Shown here: positions 8,372 to 17,540 of the stretch, in pieces
How positions within the stretch are numbered: the first letter of the stretch is position 1
How the letters are laid out: every line of letters begins with the position of its first letter
Assembly (NCBI GenBank): GCA_034521495.1
Contig: JAXHMK010000010.1
Coordinates: forward strand, 310,001 to 374,000
DNA length: 64,000 bases
Source of the DNA: Balneolaceae bacterium
Lineage (GTDB): Bacteria > Bacteroidota > Rhodothermia > Balneolales > Balneolaceae
Direction: 5' to 3'
Program-made: the position numbers and the translations under genes
Notes under the pieces: model-generated
Seen by the model: only the letters and a program-made list of their open reading frames with translations
The model's database searches: none
Told to the model about the DNA's origin: nothing

Positions 8372-9499
8372 TCACCCCAAAGTAAATTCCGGAAGCTTTT
8401 TAATCTCACCACCATTCATAGACGATTCGTGAGCGAGCAAGCCAACACAGGTCCAGTTGGCTGCAGTTACCGCATTTGGATAGGGCTCGCGATCTTCCAC
8501 AATAGACGAAACAAACTCATGTGCCAGATGCGGATGAGACCCTCCATGCCCCCCTCCCTGGATAAATGATAAGTGAGCCGAATCTTCCGCATCGTATACA
8601 CCGGCTTGTGTAAATGGAGCAATTTCATCCGGCAAGAGATGCCCGTAATCTGGGACTTCGACCCGCTCAGGTATTTCCGGTTCAGGTTTCTTGGCGGTGT
8701 GAATGACAGGTTTCTCCCCTTCAATCAGCGGCCATTCGTAGGATTTCTTTGAACCGTAGGCATCAAAACTCTCGCGGTATTGACGAGCCGTATCAAACAA
8801 ACTTCGATAGATATGTGCGGATACATTGGACCCTTTTAGTTTAATGTGAGCGGATTGAACGGCGAAAGGACATCCGGATTTTTTAGCTAAATCATCACTG
8901 ATTTTTCCCGAGCCAAAACAGGAGACATACTCGGCAGGTTTATTCATTAACCCAAGAACCGGACTAACAACGTGCGTTGCATAGTGCATCGGTTTCATTC
9001 GCTCCCAGTATTCCGGCCATCCTTCCATGTCTTGCGGGTGACTGGCTTGTAAGTACTGTATCTCACCTAACTCCCCTTTTTCATACAACTCTTTTACGAA
9101 CAAAAATTCACGGCTGTACACAACCGTTTCGGCCATTGTATATTTCAAACCAGTTTCTTTAACTGTATTCACTATCTCTTCGCAATCTTCAATGGTAGTA
9201 GCCATGGGAACCGTACAGGAAACATGCTTTCCGGCCCGAAGTGCCATCAGCGAATGTTTGGCATGTAACTGAATAGGTGTGTTGATATGAACCGCATCAA
9301 TTTCCGGATCCTCCAGCATCTCTTCATATGAAGTGTACCGTGTATCAACGCCAAACTCATCCCCTATTTCATTCAAACTATCCTCCGATCTCTGGCAAAT
9401 TGCATACATATTCGCATGTGGATGCCGTTGATAAATGGGAATGAATTCAGCTCCAAAACCGAGTCCTACAATTGCAATATTTACATTTTTATCAGCCAT
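8372..9499 (-). CDS. Gfo/Idh/MocA family oxidoreductase
   Basis: This is an NAD(P)-dependent sugar or cyclitol dehydrogenase. The Rossmann loop IAIVGLGFGAEF is at the N-terminus and the alpha/beta C-terminal domain typical of the family follows. The usual EKP catalytic/cofactor motif is replaced by CTVPMATT, which marks a subfamily with altered chemistry or cofactor contacts. A glycine-histidine-rich loop (GGGHGGSHPHLAHEF) near the end could take part in substrate or metal binding. I chose ATG at 9499 over a GTG ten codons upstream. It follows the epimerase gene by about 170 bases and likely acts in the same sugar pathway. Confidence 0.85.
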   Translation of the reverse strand: MADKNVNIAIVGLGFGAEFIPIYQRHPHANMYAICQRSEDSLNEIGDEFGVDTRYTSYEEMLEDPEIDAVHINTPIQLHAKHSLMALRAGKHVSCTVPMATTIEDCEEIVNTVKETGLKYTMAETVVYSREFLFVKELYEKGELGEIQYLQASHPQDMEGWPEYWERMKPMHYATHVVSPVLGLMNKPAEYVSCFGSGKISDDLAKKSGCPFAVQSAHIKLKGSNVSAHIYRSLFDTARQYRESFDAYGSKKSYEWPLIEGEKPVIHTAKKPEPEIPERVEVPDYGHLLPDEIAPFTQAGVYDAEDSAHLSFIQGGGHGGSHPHLAHEFVSSIVEDREPYPNAVTAANWTCVGLLAHESSMNGGEIKKLPEFTLG

Positions 9500-9545
9500 G
9501 GTCAGATAGTTTTTTATGTTATGATTCACAATTAAATACAGAGTT

Positions 9546-9634
9546 TGTAATCCATCAGACGGCTGCTTTTGCCATCAGATGGATCTTATATCATGTGTTT
9601 ACCCGTCTGACCGCAAAATCAGCGGTCTGACGGA
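9546..9634. repeat. REP-like tandem hairpins
   Basis: Two adjacent palindromes are present: CCATC...GATGG around 9556-9586 and CCGTCTGACCGC...GCGGTCTGACGG at 9603-9633. The second has the same sequence theme as the hairpin at 17401-17429, showing a dispersed REP-like family. It lies between the epimerase and dehydrogenase genes. Confidence 0.6.
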
Positions 9635-9667
9635 GCTTGACTAAATAACTTCAAATAGTCCCTAATT

Positions 9668-10516
9668 CTATGTCAAAAGCTTCTTCAAAAAAGAAAGTCC
9701 ATCCTTCGCAAGTTGATCCGGACTCTCTGCAAGTGGCCTCCATATCGCAGCTGCCTTTGCCAAAAGTTCATTATCCTGTGTGAATGTTTCAATGATCACA
9801 TGCCGGTCATATCCAATCTCTTTCAGAGCCTTCGCAATTCCATTCCAATCAAATTGACCCGTTCCGGGGGTTCCACGATCATTTTCGGCAACCTGGAAAT
9901 GGTAGAGATTATCGCCGGCAGTTCGGATTGCATCGCCTAAATTTTTCTCTTCGATTCCGGCATGAAACAGGTCGATCATCACTTTGCAGTTTGGATGATC
10001 TACCTGATCAATCACCTCACAAACCTGACTGGTGAGGTTTAAAAAACTTGTCTCGAAACGATTGAGAGCTTCCAGGCAGATCGTAATATCTTTGGATGCT
10101 GCATAATCAGCAACTTCCCGAAGTTGTGTAACCAGTAATTCTGTTTCCTCTTTTCTTTGGGCATCATCAGATTCCCAAAGTCGGCCTACTTCCGAGGCCA
10201 GCGGTCCTACAAAAAGTTCTGATCCCAATTTCTCAGCTGCATCCAGAGAATCCTCCATATATTTCATTCCGTCATCCCGAACAGATTTATCCGGATGAAT
10301 CAGGTCTCGCCCCCCTCCCATCGCTGCACAGGTTGTGAGTGTGAGTCCATTCTCTTCAACAGCTTTTCGTGCTTTTTCACAATCCAGTTCGGCAGGATCC
10401 TCAAGAGGAATCTCAACCGTATCAAACCCTAAATCAGCAATTTTTGGGGCATACTCTTCTATTACTTCGTTGGTAACCGGTGCTGTCCAAAGCCAAAGAC
10501 TGACGCCAAATTTCAT
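9668..10516 (-). CDS. Ketose 3-epimerase-like sugar isomerase
   Basis: This TIM-barrel protein (282 residues) matches the D-tagatose/D-psicose 3-epimerase family. The start MKFGVSLWLW, the catalytic strand ICLEALNRFET (E149), the metal-binding MIDLFHAG (D182, H185), ENDRGTPGTG (R214) and the second catalytic glutamate in VIIETF (E243) are all in the expected order and spacing. Family enzymes invert C3 of free keto-sugars using Mn or Co. It lies between the azurin-like gene and a Gfo/Idh/MocA dehydrogenase in a leftward block, fitting a role in 3-keto-sugar conversion; the substrate is not determined. Confidence 0.8.
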   Translation of the reverse strand: MKFGVSLWLWTAPVTNEVIEEYAPKIADLGFDTVEIPLEDPAELDCEKARKAVEENGLTLTTCAAMGGGRDLIHPDKSVRDDGMKYMEDSLDAAEKLGSELFVGPLASEVGRLWESDDAQRKEETELLVTQLREVADYAASKDITICLEALNRFETSFLNLTSQVCEVIDQVDHPNCKVMIDLFHAGIEEKNLGDAIRTAGDNLYHFQVAENDRGTPGTGQFDWNGIAKALKEIGYDRHVIIETFTQDNELLAKAAAIWRPLAESPDQLAKDGLSFLKKLLT

Positions 10517-10538
10517 AGAAATTGTTTTTGAATGAAAG

Positions 10539-11054
10539 TTATTCGGAAATTAATTTTCCCTGCATCATTGTAAAATGACCGGGATAGGAGCAGATATATG
10601 GATATGTGCCCGGTGGCGGTACAGTGATTGTCAAAAATACTGTATCTCCGGGTTTAGCTAATACTGTGTTTGCAAGAATTCTCTCCTGTACTGACTCTCC
10701 CTGAGGAATGTAATCTGTATCATTAGCCTGTAATGCCGCTACTCCAACAGGATTGATATCTGCACGTTCATTCACTAAAACAATGTTATGGGGCATTTCT
10801 CCCCAATTTTCATAGCGTATGGTTAGTGTTGAACCGGCTTGAGCTCGAATTTCGGTTACATCATAACTGAGATCTGCACCTATGGATTTTACAACAACCG
10901 TATCACCATCAGCCGGCGTTAGTGAGTAAATCGGCACTTCTGTTTTCAAGTCAAAATCGTACGAAATACCTGCACTTAAAATGCCTACAATTAGAGATAA
11001 TACAGGCACAGATACCCATTTAAAGTGTTTGAGGAAGTTAATTCTACAGTTCAT
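10539..11054 (-). CDS. Azurin/plastocyanin-like blue copper protein
   Basis: This exported electron carrier has an N-terminal signal-anchor (about residues 12-30) and a C-terminal cupredoxin domain. The type I copper ligands are visible: H89 in MPHNIV and C155, H160 and M164 in YICSYPGHFTMM, with the azurin spacing C-x4-H-x3-M. At 171 residues it is a single-domain protein. The gene is 47 bases downstream of the ThuA-propeller gene. In related secreted propeller proteins an azurin or cytochrome domain is often fused at the C-terminus; here it is separate, so it may accept electrons from the propeller protein. Confidence 0.85.
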   Translation of the reverse strand: MNCRINFLKHFKWVSVPVLSLIVGILSAGISYDFDLKTEVPIYSLTPADGDTVVVKSIGADLSYDVTEIRAQAGSTLTIRYENWGEMPHNIVLVNERADINPVGVAALQANDTDYIPQGESVQERILANTVLAKPGDTVFLTITVPPPGTYPYICSYPGHFTMMQGKLISE

Positions 11055-11101
11055 TTAATTCCGTTAATCATAAGTAATTATCGATTTCCAATTGCAATGA
11101 T

Positions 11102-14029
11102 TTATAGAGTACCAAACAGGTCGGGATTTCCCCATCTTTCTGCCAGGATATTTAAATAATCATGAGTACTTTCAGGAAGAAGTCCACGCAAATCACTAAG
11201 CTGATTTATCATATCTTCGCTTAAAGCAGGTACAGAATTATCAGGCCATTCAGAAGCGATTCCGGCGATAAAGGCAGATGCAATTACAGAATCTGCTGAA
11301 CTCAATTTTACCAAATAGTCAGAGACAGAATTTTGTGGTGATTCACCTAATGCATAGTGCGAGGCCACGGATTCTACAACAGATTGTACATTTGCCTTGA
11401 ATGTACTGTCAGCATTTTCGGGCAGTTGTTTTTGGAGTACATGATCCAAAAAACTGATGTCGTTATTTGCCGCTGCTGCTGTACCTGCATGGCGAATCCA
11501 TCGATCGTTTACATTCGCTTCGTCCGTCAAAAGTTCGGCTATCGAAATTCCCGCTTTTTCAGATGAGGGCATTTCAGCTACAGCCAGCAGTGCGGCCAAC
11601 CTGACTTGTGCATCAGAAGCCGAGATAATGCTCACCGGCATTATAAAATCCATCTCTCCGGGAGCATGAGGATTGGGCAATATATCAGCAGCGAGAATTT
11701 GATTGAGAACATCTTTGTTCCGGGGAAGTGTCATCAAAGCAGCACGACGAACAGCCGGTGACGGATGATACAGGGCTGACATTACCGACTTATAACTTTC
11801 GCTATTTGAATTGTTAATCGCCCCTAATCCATCTAATGTCCAAATGGCATGTAATGCTCCGGGATTTAATCCCAGATGATCCACATTCTCATTTCCGATC
11901 AGCTTTACTAATTGTGGAATTACATCTGCTTCGCCCCGTTCAACGAGCAATCGCTGAGCCGTGAGTCTCCAGAACAGATTATCGTTTGAAAGAGTGTTGA
12001 CTAATTGATCGGGTGTGGCATTTTTGAGATTCAGATCCTTCGAGTGATCAGCATTCTTATATTCAACACGATAAATACGTGCATGCTGACGATCACGCAG
12101 GTCATTAACATAGGCATTTCCCGCACCGGTTTCGGCGCCTTCCGGGGTTGGATTGTGCTGAATAACGATGTTGTACCAGTCAAGTACCCACAGCGCACCG
12201 TCGGGGCCAACTCTGGTTTGAATGGGGGAAAACCACTCATCCTGGCTGGCAAGTAAACTTCCAAGATTTTTTGCCTTGTAACTACTACCCTCTTTTTCCA
12301 TAAGAAACTCGCCCGTTAAATGACCCGTTGGGTCTGATACAAAAGCGTGACGGTTCCAATATTGTTCAGGAAAATCGCGGGCGGTATACATTTGAAATCC
12401 GGATGCTGAGGTATATCGGCCATGCTGATCCACTTGCCGAACTTCATCGAGTAATGGATAGATTCGGTTTGAATTTGCGATCATCTGGATTCTTGGCGGC
12501 TGCCCAAAACCACGAATACTGTTGTAAATTCTATTGGGTACACCGCTGTGAAGAGGGAGATCGCGATTCGCGGTTGATCCAAAAACCATCCCCTCTTCAT
12601 TAAATCCAATTCCCCATGTGTTATTTGTAGTACTTGAGACATATTCCAGGCTCGAGCCATCCGGTTGAAAACGATAAAATCCACTGCTGAATTGATGCTC
12701 CTCTCCTCCAACCGTACCCTCAAAAGCTGAATATCCAACCGTTCCCCAGATCTGATTATCAAACCCATATCGCAGATTACTTGGGCCGGCATGCGTATCA
12801 AAAGTACCCCATCCGGTAAAAAGCACTTCTCTTTCATCCGCTTTATCATCACCGTCAGTATCTTTAAGATAGATAAAATCAGGAGCTTGAGAGACAATTA
12901 CACCATCCTTATAGAGAACAAGACTTGTGGGGATGTTCAGGCCATCAGCAAAAACAGTTACTTTATCCGCTTTTCCATCATTATCGGTGTCTTCGAGAAT
13001 TTTTATACGGTCGTTTCCTTCCCGGTTATCTGCAAACTTGTTTGGATAATCTACCGTTTCCGTTACCCACAAACGTCCCTGTTCATCCCAGGTGAGATCT
13101 ATTGGATTGATCACCTCTTCTTCTGATGCAAACAATTTCACTTCAAAATCGGGATCAACGAGGATGTGCTTTCTTGATTCTTCGGGAGGTAAAGGATTCT
13201 GAATTTTTTTAATCGGCTCACCAACCGTTCCCCAGGGCTCACCAGGCGGATAATAGGGTAATTCGCCCTCACCAAACGTAAATGTTGGTATATCAAAAAT
13301 GGCATCCAGTGCCCAGTCACCAATACTCCATCGGAGACCTTGTTCAATCAATTGTTTGAAAGCCATTTTACTCCAGGTTCGCTCATCATGTCCCCATGCT
13401 GTGTAAAACACACGGCCCTCTCCCTGGTTCCGAATCCAGGTCCATGGTTCTTCATGGTCATCCTCTACTCTCACGGAGAGAACTTGTTTGTCGGGATTGT
13501 GTTTCATGTGGACGTATGTTTCATCCCAGCTTTCAATTGCTGGAACTGCTTCAAACACCGGATGACCGGGTGATAATCGTTTAGTTGAAAATGTACCGCT
13601 TCCGTGAGCTTTAAATGCCCCACCCACTAAATTGATATAGGCATCAGATTTGGGAAACATTGCCGAGGCAGAATGAATAGCTACCAAACTTCCACCATCA
13701 TTAACGTAATTGAACAGTGCTGATTCCTGTTTGCCGGAAAGTACTGTTTGGTTGCCATAAAATATTAAACCGTCAAACTGACTCAGATTTTTCAGATTTA
13801 AATCCTTTGTTCGTTCTGTGTAATGAATGTATATACCACGAGATGCAAAATAGGGTATAATCTGCTGAGCTCTCGCCATAGGTTGATGATGCCCGTCATC
13901 ACCTAAAAATAAAATATGAAGCTGGTTGTCAGAGGTTTGTGCAGCTGACTGTTCGGGAGAAAATAATAGGAATGAAGTGATGAGAAGAAGAATTATTCCG
14001 CTCAAATAGTTACTGTAATGATTTTTCAT
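11102..14029 (-). CDS. Secreted ThuA-domain/beta-propeller (PVC-type dehydrogenase-like) protein with HEAT repeats
   Basis: The 975-residue protein begins with a signal peptide (hydrophobic to about residue 30, AAQT cleavage area). Next comes a ThuA-like glutamine-amidotransferase-fold domain (about 35-240, ILFLGDDGHHQPMA), then a six-bladed propeller of the sorbosone-dehydrogenase-like 'membrane-bound dehydrogenase' type (about 290-640, with DTDNDGKAD and DTDGDDKAD loops), then HEAT-like helices (about 670-970). The usual C-terminal CxxCH cytochrome c domain is absent. The azurin-like protein encoded just downstream may replace it. The context suggests periplasmic oxidation of sugars; the propeller substrate is unknown. 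Confidence 0.85.
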   Translation of the reverse strand: MKNHYSNYLSGIILLLITSFLLFSPEQSAAQTSDNQLHILFLGDDGHHQPMARAQQIIPYFASRGIYIHYTERTKDLNLKNLSQFDGLIFYGNQTVLSGKQESALFNYVNDGGSLVAIHSASAMFPKSDAYINLVGGAFKAHGSGTFSTKRLSPGHPVFEAVPAIESWDETYVHMKHNPDKQVLSVRVEDDHEEPWTWIRNQGEGRVFYTAWGHDERTWSKMAFKQLIEQGLRWSIGDWALDAIFDIPTFTFGEGELPYYPPGEPWGTVGEPIKKIQNPLPPEESRKHILVDPDFEVKLFASEEEVINPIDLTWDEQGRLWVTETVDYPNKFADNREGNDRIKILEDTDNDGKADKVTVFADGLNIPTSLVLYKDGVIVSQAPDFIYLKDTDGDDKADEREVLFTGWGTFDTHAGPSNLRYGFDNQIWGTVGYSAFEGTVGGEEHQFSSGFYRFQPDGSSLEYVSSTTNNTWGIGFNEEGMVFGSTANRDLPLHSGVPNRIYNSIRGFGQPPRIQMIANSNRIYPLLDEVRQVDQHGRYTSASGFQMYTARDFPEQYWNRHAFVSDPTGHLTGEFLMEKEGSSYKAKNLGSLLASQDEWFSPIQTRVGPDGALWVLDWYNIVIQHNPTPEGAETGAGNAYVNDLRDRQHARIYRVEYKNADHSKDLNLKNATPDQLVNTLSNDNLFWRLTAQRLLVERGEADVIPQLVKLIGNENVDHLGLNPGALHAIWTLDGLGAINNSNSESYKSVMSALYHPSPAVRRAALMTLPRNKDVLNQILAADILPNPHAPGEMDFIMPVSIISASDAQVRLAALLAVAEMPSSEKAGISIAELLTDEANVNDRWIRHAGTAAAANNDISFLDHVLQKQLPENADSTFKANVQSVVESVASHYALGESPQNSVSDYLVKLSSADSVIASAFIAGIASEWPDNSVPALSEDMINQLSDLRGLLPESTHDYLNILAERWGNPDLFGTL

Positions 14030-14206
14030 GGAAAAAGGATATGGTTAGAATCATCGAACAAAACGAGCAATATCGTCCCGCTTCTTATAAGTGTTCGATT
14101 GACACTATACAAAAATCATTGTTAAACTGAAAAAATATCAAACAAATAAAGAAGAACGACTGATTGAAGTAGTTGAGATAATCTCTAAATCTGACAGATC
14201 TCTGTC

Positions 14207-15130
14207 TTATGTAACGGCAAATACTTTTGAAAGATAAACGGAAAGCGGAAACAGGGATACAACAATGAGACCCAATATAAAACCAGAGAAACCTGCCGCT
14301 AACACACTATTCAGAAAAATCAACGAGAGAACCCCTCGCTTTACGGCATTCTTGATGGTTACGGCTTCTGGATTGATGGCAGCATTTAAAAAGGCAGGAA
14401 GTACCATCCAGGAGAATAGGATGAGAAAAGGGATGGCTGTCAACAGATAAAAATCCGGAGTTGTAACCAGCAGCAGAAGTGCAGAAATTACTGAAATAAT
14501 CATTCCGACAGCTATATAACCATGAACTTTGCTCCCTCCGGAAACCTCCCCCCGGCTTATCAGTGTGATGGAAGCGATATAAACAATTGGGATAAAAGCT
14601 AAAAACCAGTAATTGTAAAGAATACCCGGAATAATACTGATGCCCAAGAGTAAATTTCCACCTCTGCAGAGCCCCATAAACAGGGGACCAAACACAACAG
14701 AGTGCTTTGCTTTGCTATCATAAATAATAGTCAGAATGGCTGTGGTGATGGCAATAAATCCTGCCGTTTGATTCACCTGGAAAGCTGTAAGTATCCCCAT
14801 CAAATGTAAAAGAGTACCTAATAAAGAAGCTTGAAATCTGGTTACCCGTCCGCTTGGTATGGCACGTTCGGGTCGTTCTTTCGCATCTAATTCGGCATCA
14901 AAAACATCATTAAAAACAACACCCCCTCCGTAGAGTCCAAATGTTGATAAGAGTAACCAACCCAGTCCATCTGGTGTGATGAGTGAAGTTTCACCAGTAA
15001 AACTGATGACACCACCGGCGACTGCAAACCCGGCAAGGATATCGGCAAACGCCGTTACAATGTTTGCAGGGCGCATGAGTTCGAGGAAGGCGCGTATCTT
15101 ATAGAGCATATTTTTTAAGCTTTCATCCAA
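14207..15130 (-). CDS. eboC: EboC: UbiA-family prenyltransferase
   Basis: This integral membrane enzyme transfers a prenyl chain to an acceptor. It has about eight or nine helices and both aspartate-rich motifs: NDVFDAELDAKERPERAIP (N74, D75, D78, D82) and YDSKAKHSVVFGP. UbiA members in ebo clusters are called EboC. It is the last gene of the leftward eboABC arm; a 169-base gap with an inverted-repeat element separates it from eboB. At 307 residues it has normal length. Another UbiA role (menaquinone, heme O) is possible in principle, but the five ebo neighbours make EboC the best reading. Confidence 0.88.
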   Translation of the reverse strand: MDESLKNMLYKIRAFLELMRPANIVTAFADILAGFAVAGGVISFTGETSLITPDGLGWLLLSTFGLYGGGVVFNDVFDAELDAKERPERAIPSGRVTRFQASLLGTLLHLMGILTAFQVNQTAGFIAITTAILTIIYDSKAKHSVVFGPLFMGLCRGGNLLLGISIIPGILYNYWFLAFIPIVYIASITLISRGEVSGGSKVHGYIAVGMIISVISALLLLVTTPDFYLLTAIPFLILFSWMVLPAFLNAAINPEAVTIKNAVKRGVLSLIFLNSVLAAGFSGFILGLIVVSLFPLSVYLSKVFAVT

Positions 15131-15148
15131 CTATTAATCCTGAAATGA

Positions 15149-15289
15149 CAAAATTCCAAGCACCAAATCACAAATATCAATTACAGTAAACTGTCGGCAG
15201 TAGGTAATTTGTATGATGTAGAAATTTTGTCAACTGTCAACTGCCTACTTTTTTAAAAAAGAATTTGAAATTTGGTACTTGGAATTTGG
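15149..15289. repeat. MITE-like element with 27-bp terminal inverted repeats
   Basis: A left arm at 15149-15175 (starting CAAAATTCCAAGCACC) and a right arm at 15263-15289 (ending CTTGGAATTTGG) pair at 23 of 27 positions. The interior holds GTCAACTGTCAACTGCC, a motif resembling that at 62535-62576. It occupies the eboC-eboB gap and has no coding potential. Confidence 0.6.
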
Positions 15290-15299
15290 AGTTTTTCCC

Positions 15300-16238
15300 T
15301 TATTCAATTATAAGATCATCGTCCTTGCCGGGTTTATCGAGATCTTCTTCGGTCAGTGGGCGATGACCTCCTCGCAGAATAGTATTTCCACCGAACGTTT
15401 CTGATTGATCAATCGGAGAGCGATTCAGCCAGTCTTCTTCATTGAACCGGCCGCTTTGTCCATATGCATCGAGAGCGTTTTGGTAGGTTACTTTTTTTAC
15501 ATCTTCTTTAGAGATTCCGCGCTCAAGCATCAGTTTCGCCGTTTTTGGAACTCCCAGCGGATCGCTGTGCCCCCAGTCGGCCGCGCTGTCGATGAAGATT
15601 CGTTCGGTTCCGTACTCCTTCACAATCTCAACCATTCGCTCATTTCCCATCTTAGTTCCGGGATAGATAGTAAAAGCCGTCCAGTAACCGCGATCAAGTA
15701 CAGCTTCGACAGTCTCCTCATTATTGTGATCGATAATTACTTTTGAAGGATCCATTCCATGAGCTTCGCAAATATCCATACTTCGGATTGTTCCCTCTTT
15801 CTTATTCCTGTGTGGCGTATGAACCAAGACGAGCATATCCATTTTTTTAGCAAGCTGAACCTGCTCGATGAAATATTTTTCTTCTAATTTGGTCATATCA
15901 TCATACCCGATCTCGCCGATCGCCACAACACTTTCCTTGCCAGCGTATCGCGGAATAAGTTCCATCACTTCCTCCGCCAGGGCTTCGTTATTGGCCTCCT
16001 TTGAATTCAGGCCAATGGTACAGTAGTGTTGAATTCCAAACTGCGACGCCCTGAATCGCTCCCATCCTACAATCCAGCTAAAATAATCGAGCATGGTTCC
16101 GGCATTTGTACGCGGCTGACCCACCCAAAAAGCGGGTTCAATCACAGCTTTAACTCCAGCTCTTCTCATCGCCTGGTAATCATCAGTGGTTCTTGAAATC
16201 ATATGAACGTGCGGATCGATAAACATCATCTCACTCAT
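15300..16238 (-). CDS. eboB: EboB: TatD-family metal-dependent hydrolase
   Basis: This 312-residue TIM-barrel amidohydrolase carries the TatD-type metal ligands: H10 and H12 in FIDPHVHM, a glutamate in AIGEIGYDD, histidines in LVHTPHRNK and IIDHNNEE, and the late aspartate in FIDSAADWGHSDP. In ebo clusters this position is EboB, whose substrate is unknown. It ends with an acidic tail (DLDKPGKDDDLIIE). It starts with ATG at 16238 and is 130 bases downstream of eboA, consistent with one leftward transcript. Confidence 0.88.
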   Translation of the reverse strand: MSEMMFIDPHVHMISRTTDDYQAMRRAGVKAVIEPAFWVGQPRTNAGTMLDYFSWIVGWERFRASQFGIQHYCTIGLNSKEANNEALAEEVMELIPRYAGKESVVAIGEIGYDDMTKLEEKYFIEQVQLAKKMDMLVLVHTPHRNKKEGTIRSMDICEAHGMDPSKVIIDHNNEETVEAVLDRGYWTAFTIYPGTKMGNERMVEIVKEYGTERIFIDSAADWGHSDPLGVPKTAKLMLERGISKEDVKKVTYQNALDAYGQSGRFNEEDWLNRSPIDQSETFGGNTILRGGHRPLTEEDLDKPGKDDDLIIE

Positions 16239-16368
16239 GGGTAGGTTTGCTCCTTATTTGAATTGATTTATAAAATTGGTGTTACGTCAACGATTGAATG
16301 TTGGTATAGTCATCGCACAACCGACATATTAAAGTTGACATCTTATTAGTTTGTTGTAATTATTCAAC

Positions 16369-17277
16369 TTAATCTTCTTCGACTTCTTTGCCGATATCAT
16401 CCCAGCCAATATTGTTTTCCTCCATTTCATTTACCAGGTCTTTGTGATTTTCTAAGAGATTGTCTCTGCCGGAAAAATCACTTTTTTCCAAAGCCAGAAG
16501 AGCGGCTTGTTTGTGAGTTTTATCCGGGTGATTCAATACTTTCTGAATATCATCAGAATACTCATCATCAATAAACGGACCGACAGGGCGCCACAACTCT
16601 GGTGAAACTTCACGTCCAGCTGACCATCGCTCATGTGCATATTCAACCAGTATTTTCGCAAGTGTTTTATTGGCTCTCTCATCAAGGCCGATAATTTTAT
16701 AAAGTGAACTTTCAACGAAGAGGGCTTTTAGTACAACCTGGTTCCAGGCACCTTCGTCCATATATTCTGCCGGGTATGGATTATGATGAGCTACAGCATT
16801 GAAAACGGTTGTCATATTACTTCGAATCCCTTCAGCTGCACGTTTTTTGAATTCTTCCTGGCAGGGATAAAGTGGAATTCCTTTATATAAGGCAACGGCC
16901 TCCCCCATATCACTTGTAAGAAAAATCTTTTCAATTTTTTCAAGGAACTCATTCTTACCATTTTTAGCAAAGTTGAGCATCAAAAATACCCGGCCAAGCT
17001 GATCAGCACTCCAATCAATGGGTTCCCAGTTCTTTCGGATTGATTTGGCCTTCTCCATCTCATCAGCAGAAAATGTTAATACCTGTTTACCGGTATGTCT
17101 TGGAACGGCACTAAAGGAGGTGTACAACAACCAATCTTCAGGATTGTTGGCAAGTTTCTCTCCGGTAGTTTTTAACCACTCAACGGCTTGTTCATCTAAC
17201 TTCTTTTCAAGCCAGATCAGAATTGCAGCTCTCATCTCTTTATAGTTATAGTCCGTCTGCCTGTCGAATCCTTTCAT
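16369..17277 (-). CDS. eboA: EboA family protein
   Basis: This 302-residue soluble, helix-rich protein has no recognisable catalytic motif. It is assigned to EboA by its length, its helical repeat-like character (several LLxxALFVESSLYKI-type helices) and its position: first gene of a leftward arm followed by eboB and eboC, and divergent from eboD-eboE-eboF. EboA has no known activity; it may be a scaffold or acceptor for the pathway. The segment AAHHNPYPAEYMDEGAWNQ region, rich in H, N and acidic residues, is the most conserved-looking part. ATG at 17277 is the start. Confidence 0.8.
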   Translation of the reverse strand: MKGFDRQTDYNYKEMRAAILIWLEKKLDEQAVEWLKTTGEKLANNPEDWLLYTSFSAVPRHTGKQVLTFSADEMEKAKSIRKNWEPIDWSADQLGRVFLMLNFAKNGKNEFLEKIEKIFLTSDMGEAVALYKGIPLYPCQEEFKKRAAEGIRSNMTTVFNAVAHHNPYPAEYMDEGAWNQVVLKALFVESSLYKIIGLDERANKTLAKILVEYAHERWSAGREVSPELWRPVGPFIDDEYSDDIQKVLNHPDKTHKQAALLALEKSDFSGRDNLLENHKDLVNEMEENNIGWDDIGKEVEED

Positions 17278-17540
17278 ACCTAACTAAATTTAAATTATCA
17301 CTTCACTTCTTAAAATAAAGGATTTTAAGCTAAGCTGAATTTAAAAGAATGAAAAATGATACTTTGTTCATTGTTTGTAGTTTGTTGTAGAGACACTTAG
17401 CCATCTGACCGCTCCAAGCGGTCTGACGGCTTAACGAACCACTATCAACAAACGTTACTTCTTCTTATTTTTAACAGTAAAAAGTTAAGAATCATCTATA
17501 AACTGCGTTTCGACAACTATTGGAGTTTAAAGAATTAAGA
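17278..17540. promoter_or_regulatory. Divergent eboA-eboD promoter region with REP-like hairpin
   Basis: This 263-base gap separates the starts of the two ebo arms and must hold the promoters of both. I see no convincing operator. At 17401-17429 lies a palindrome, CATCTGACCGC...GCGGTCTGACGG, of the same REP-like family as 9603-9633. AT-rich stretches on each side (17280-17400 and 17455-17510) are the likely promoter sites. Confidence 0.5.

Noticed and set aside
13340-13584. Open frames on the plus strand inside the ThuA-propeller gene
   Set aside because: The minus-strand gene is a full-length multidomain protein with signal peptide; the frames opposite are shadows.
17520-17540. TTG at 17520 as the eboD start
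   Set aside because: The ATG at 17541 is close by and the added seven residues do not look conserved; the longer form remains possible.
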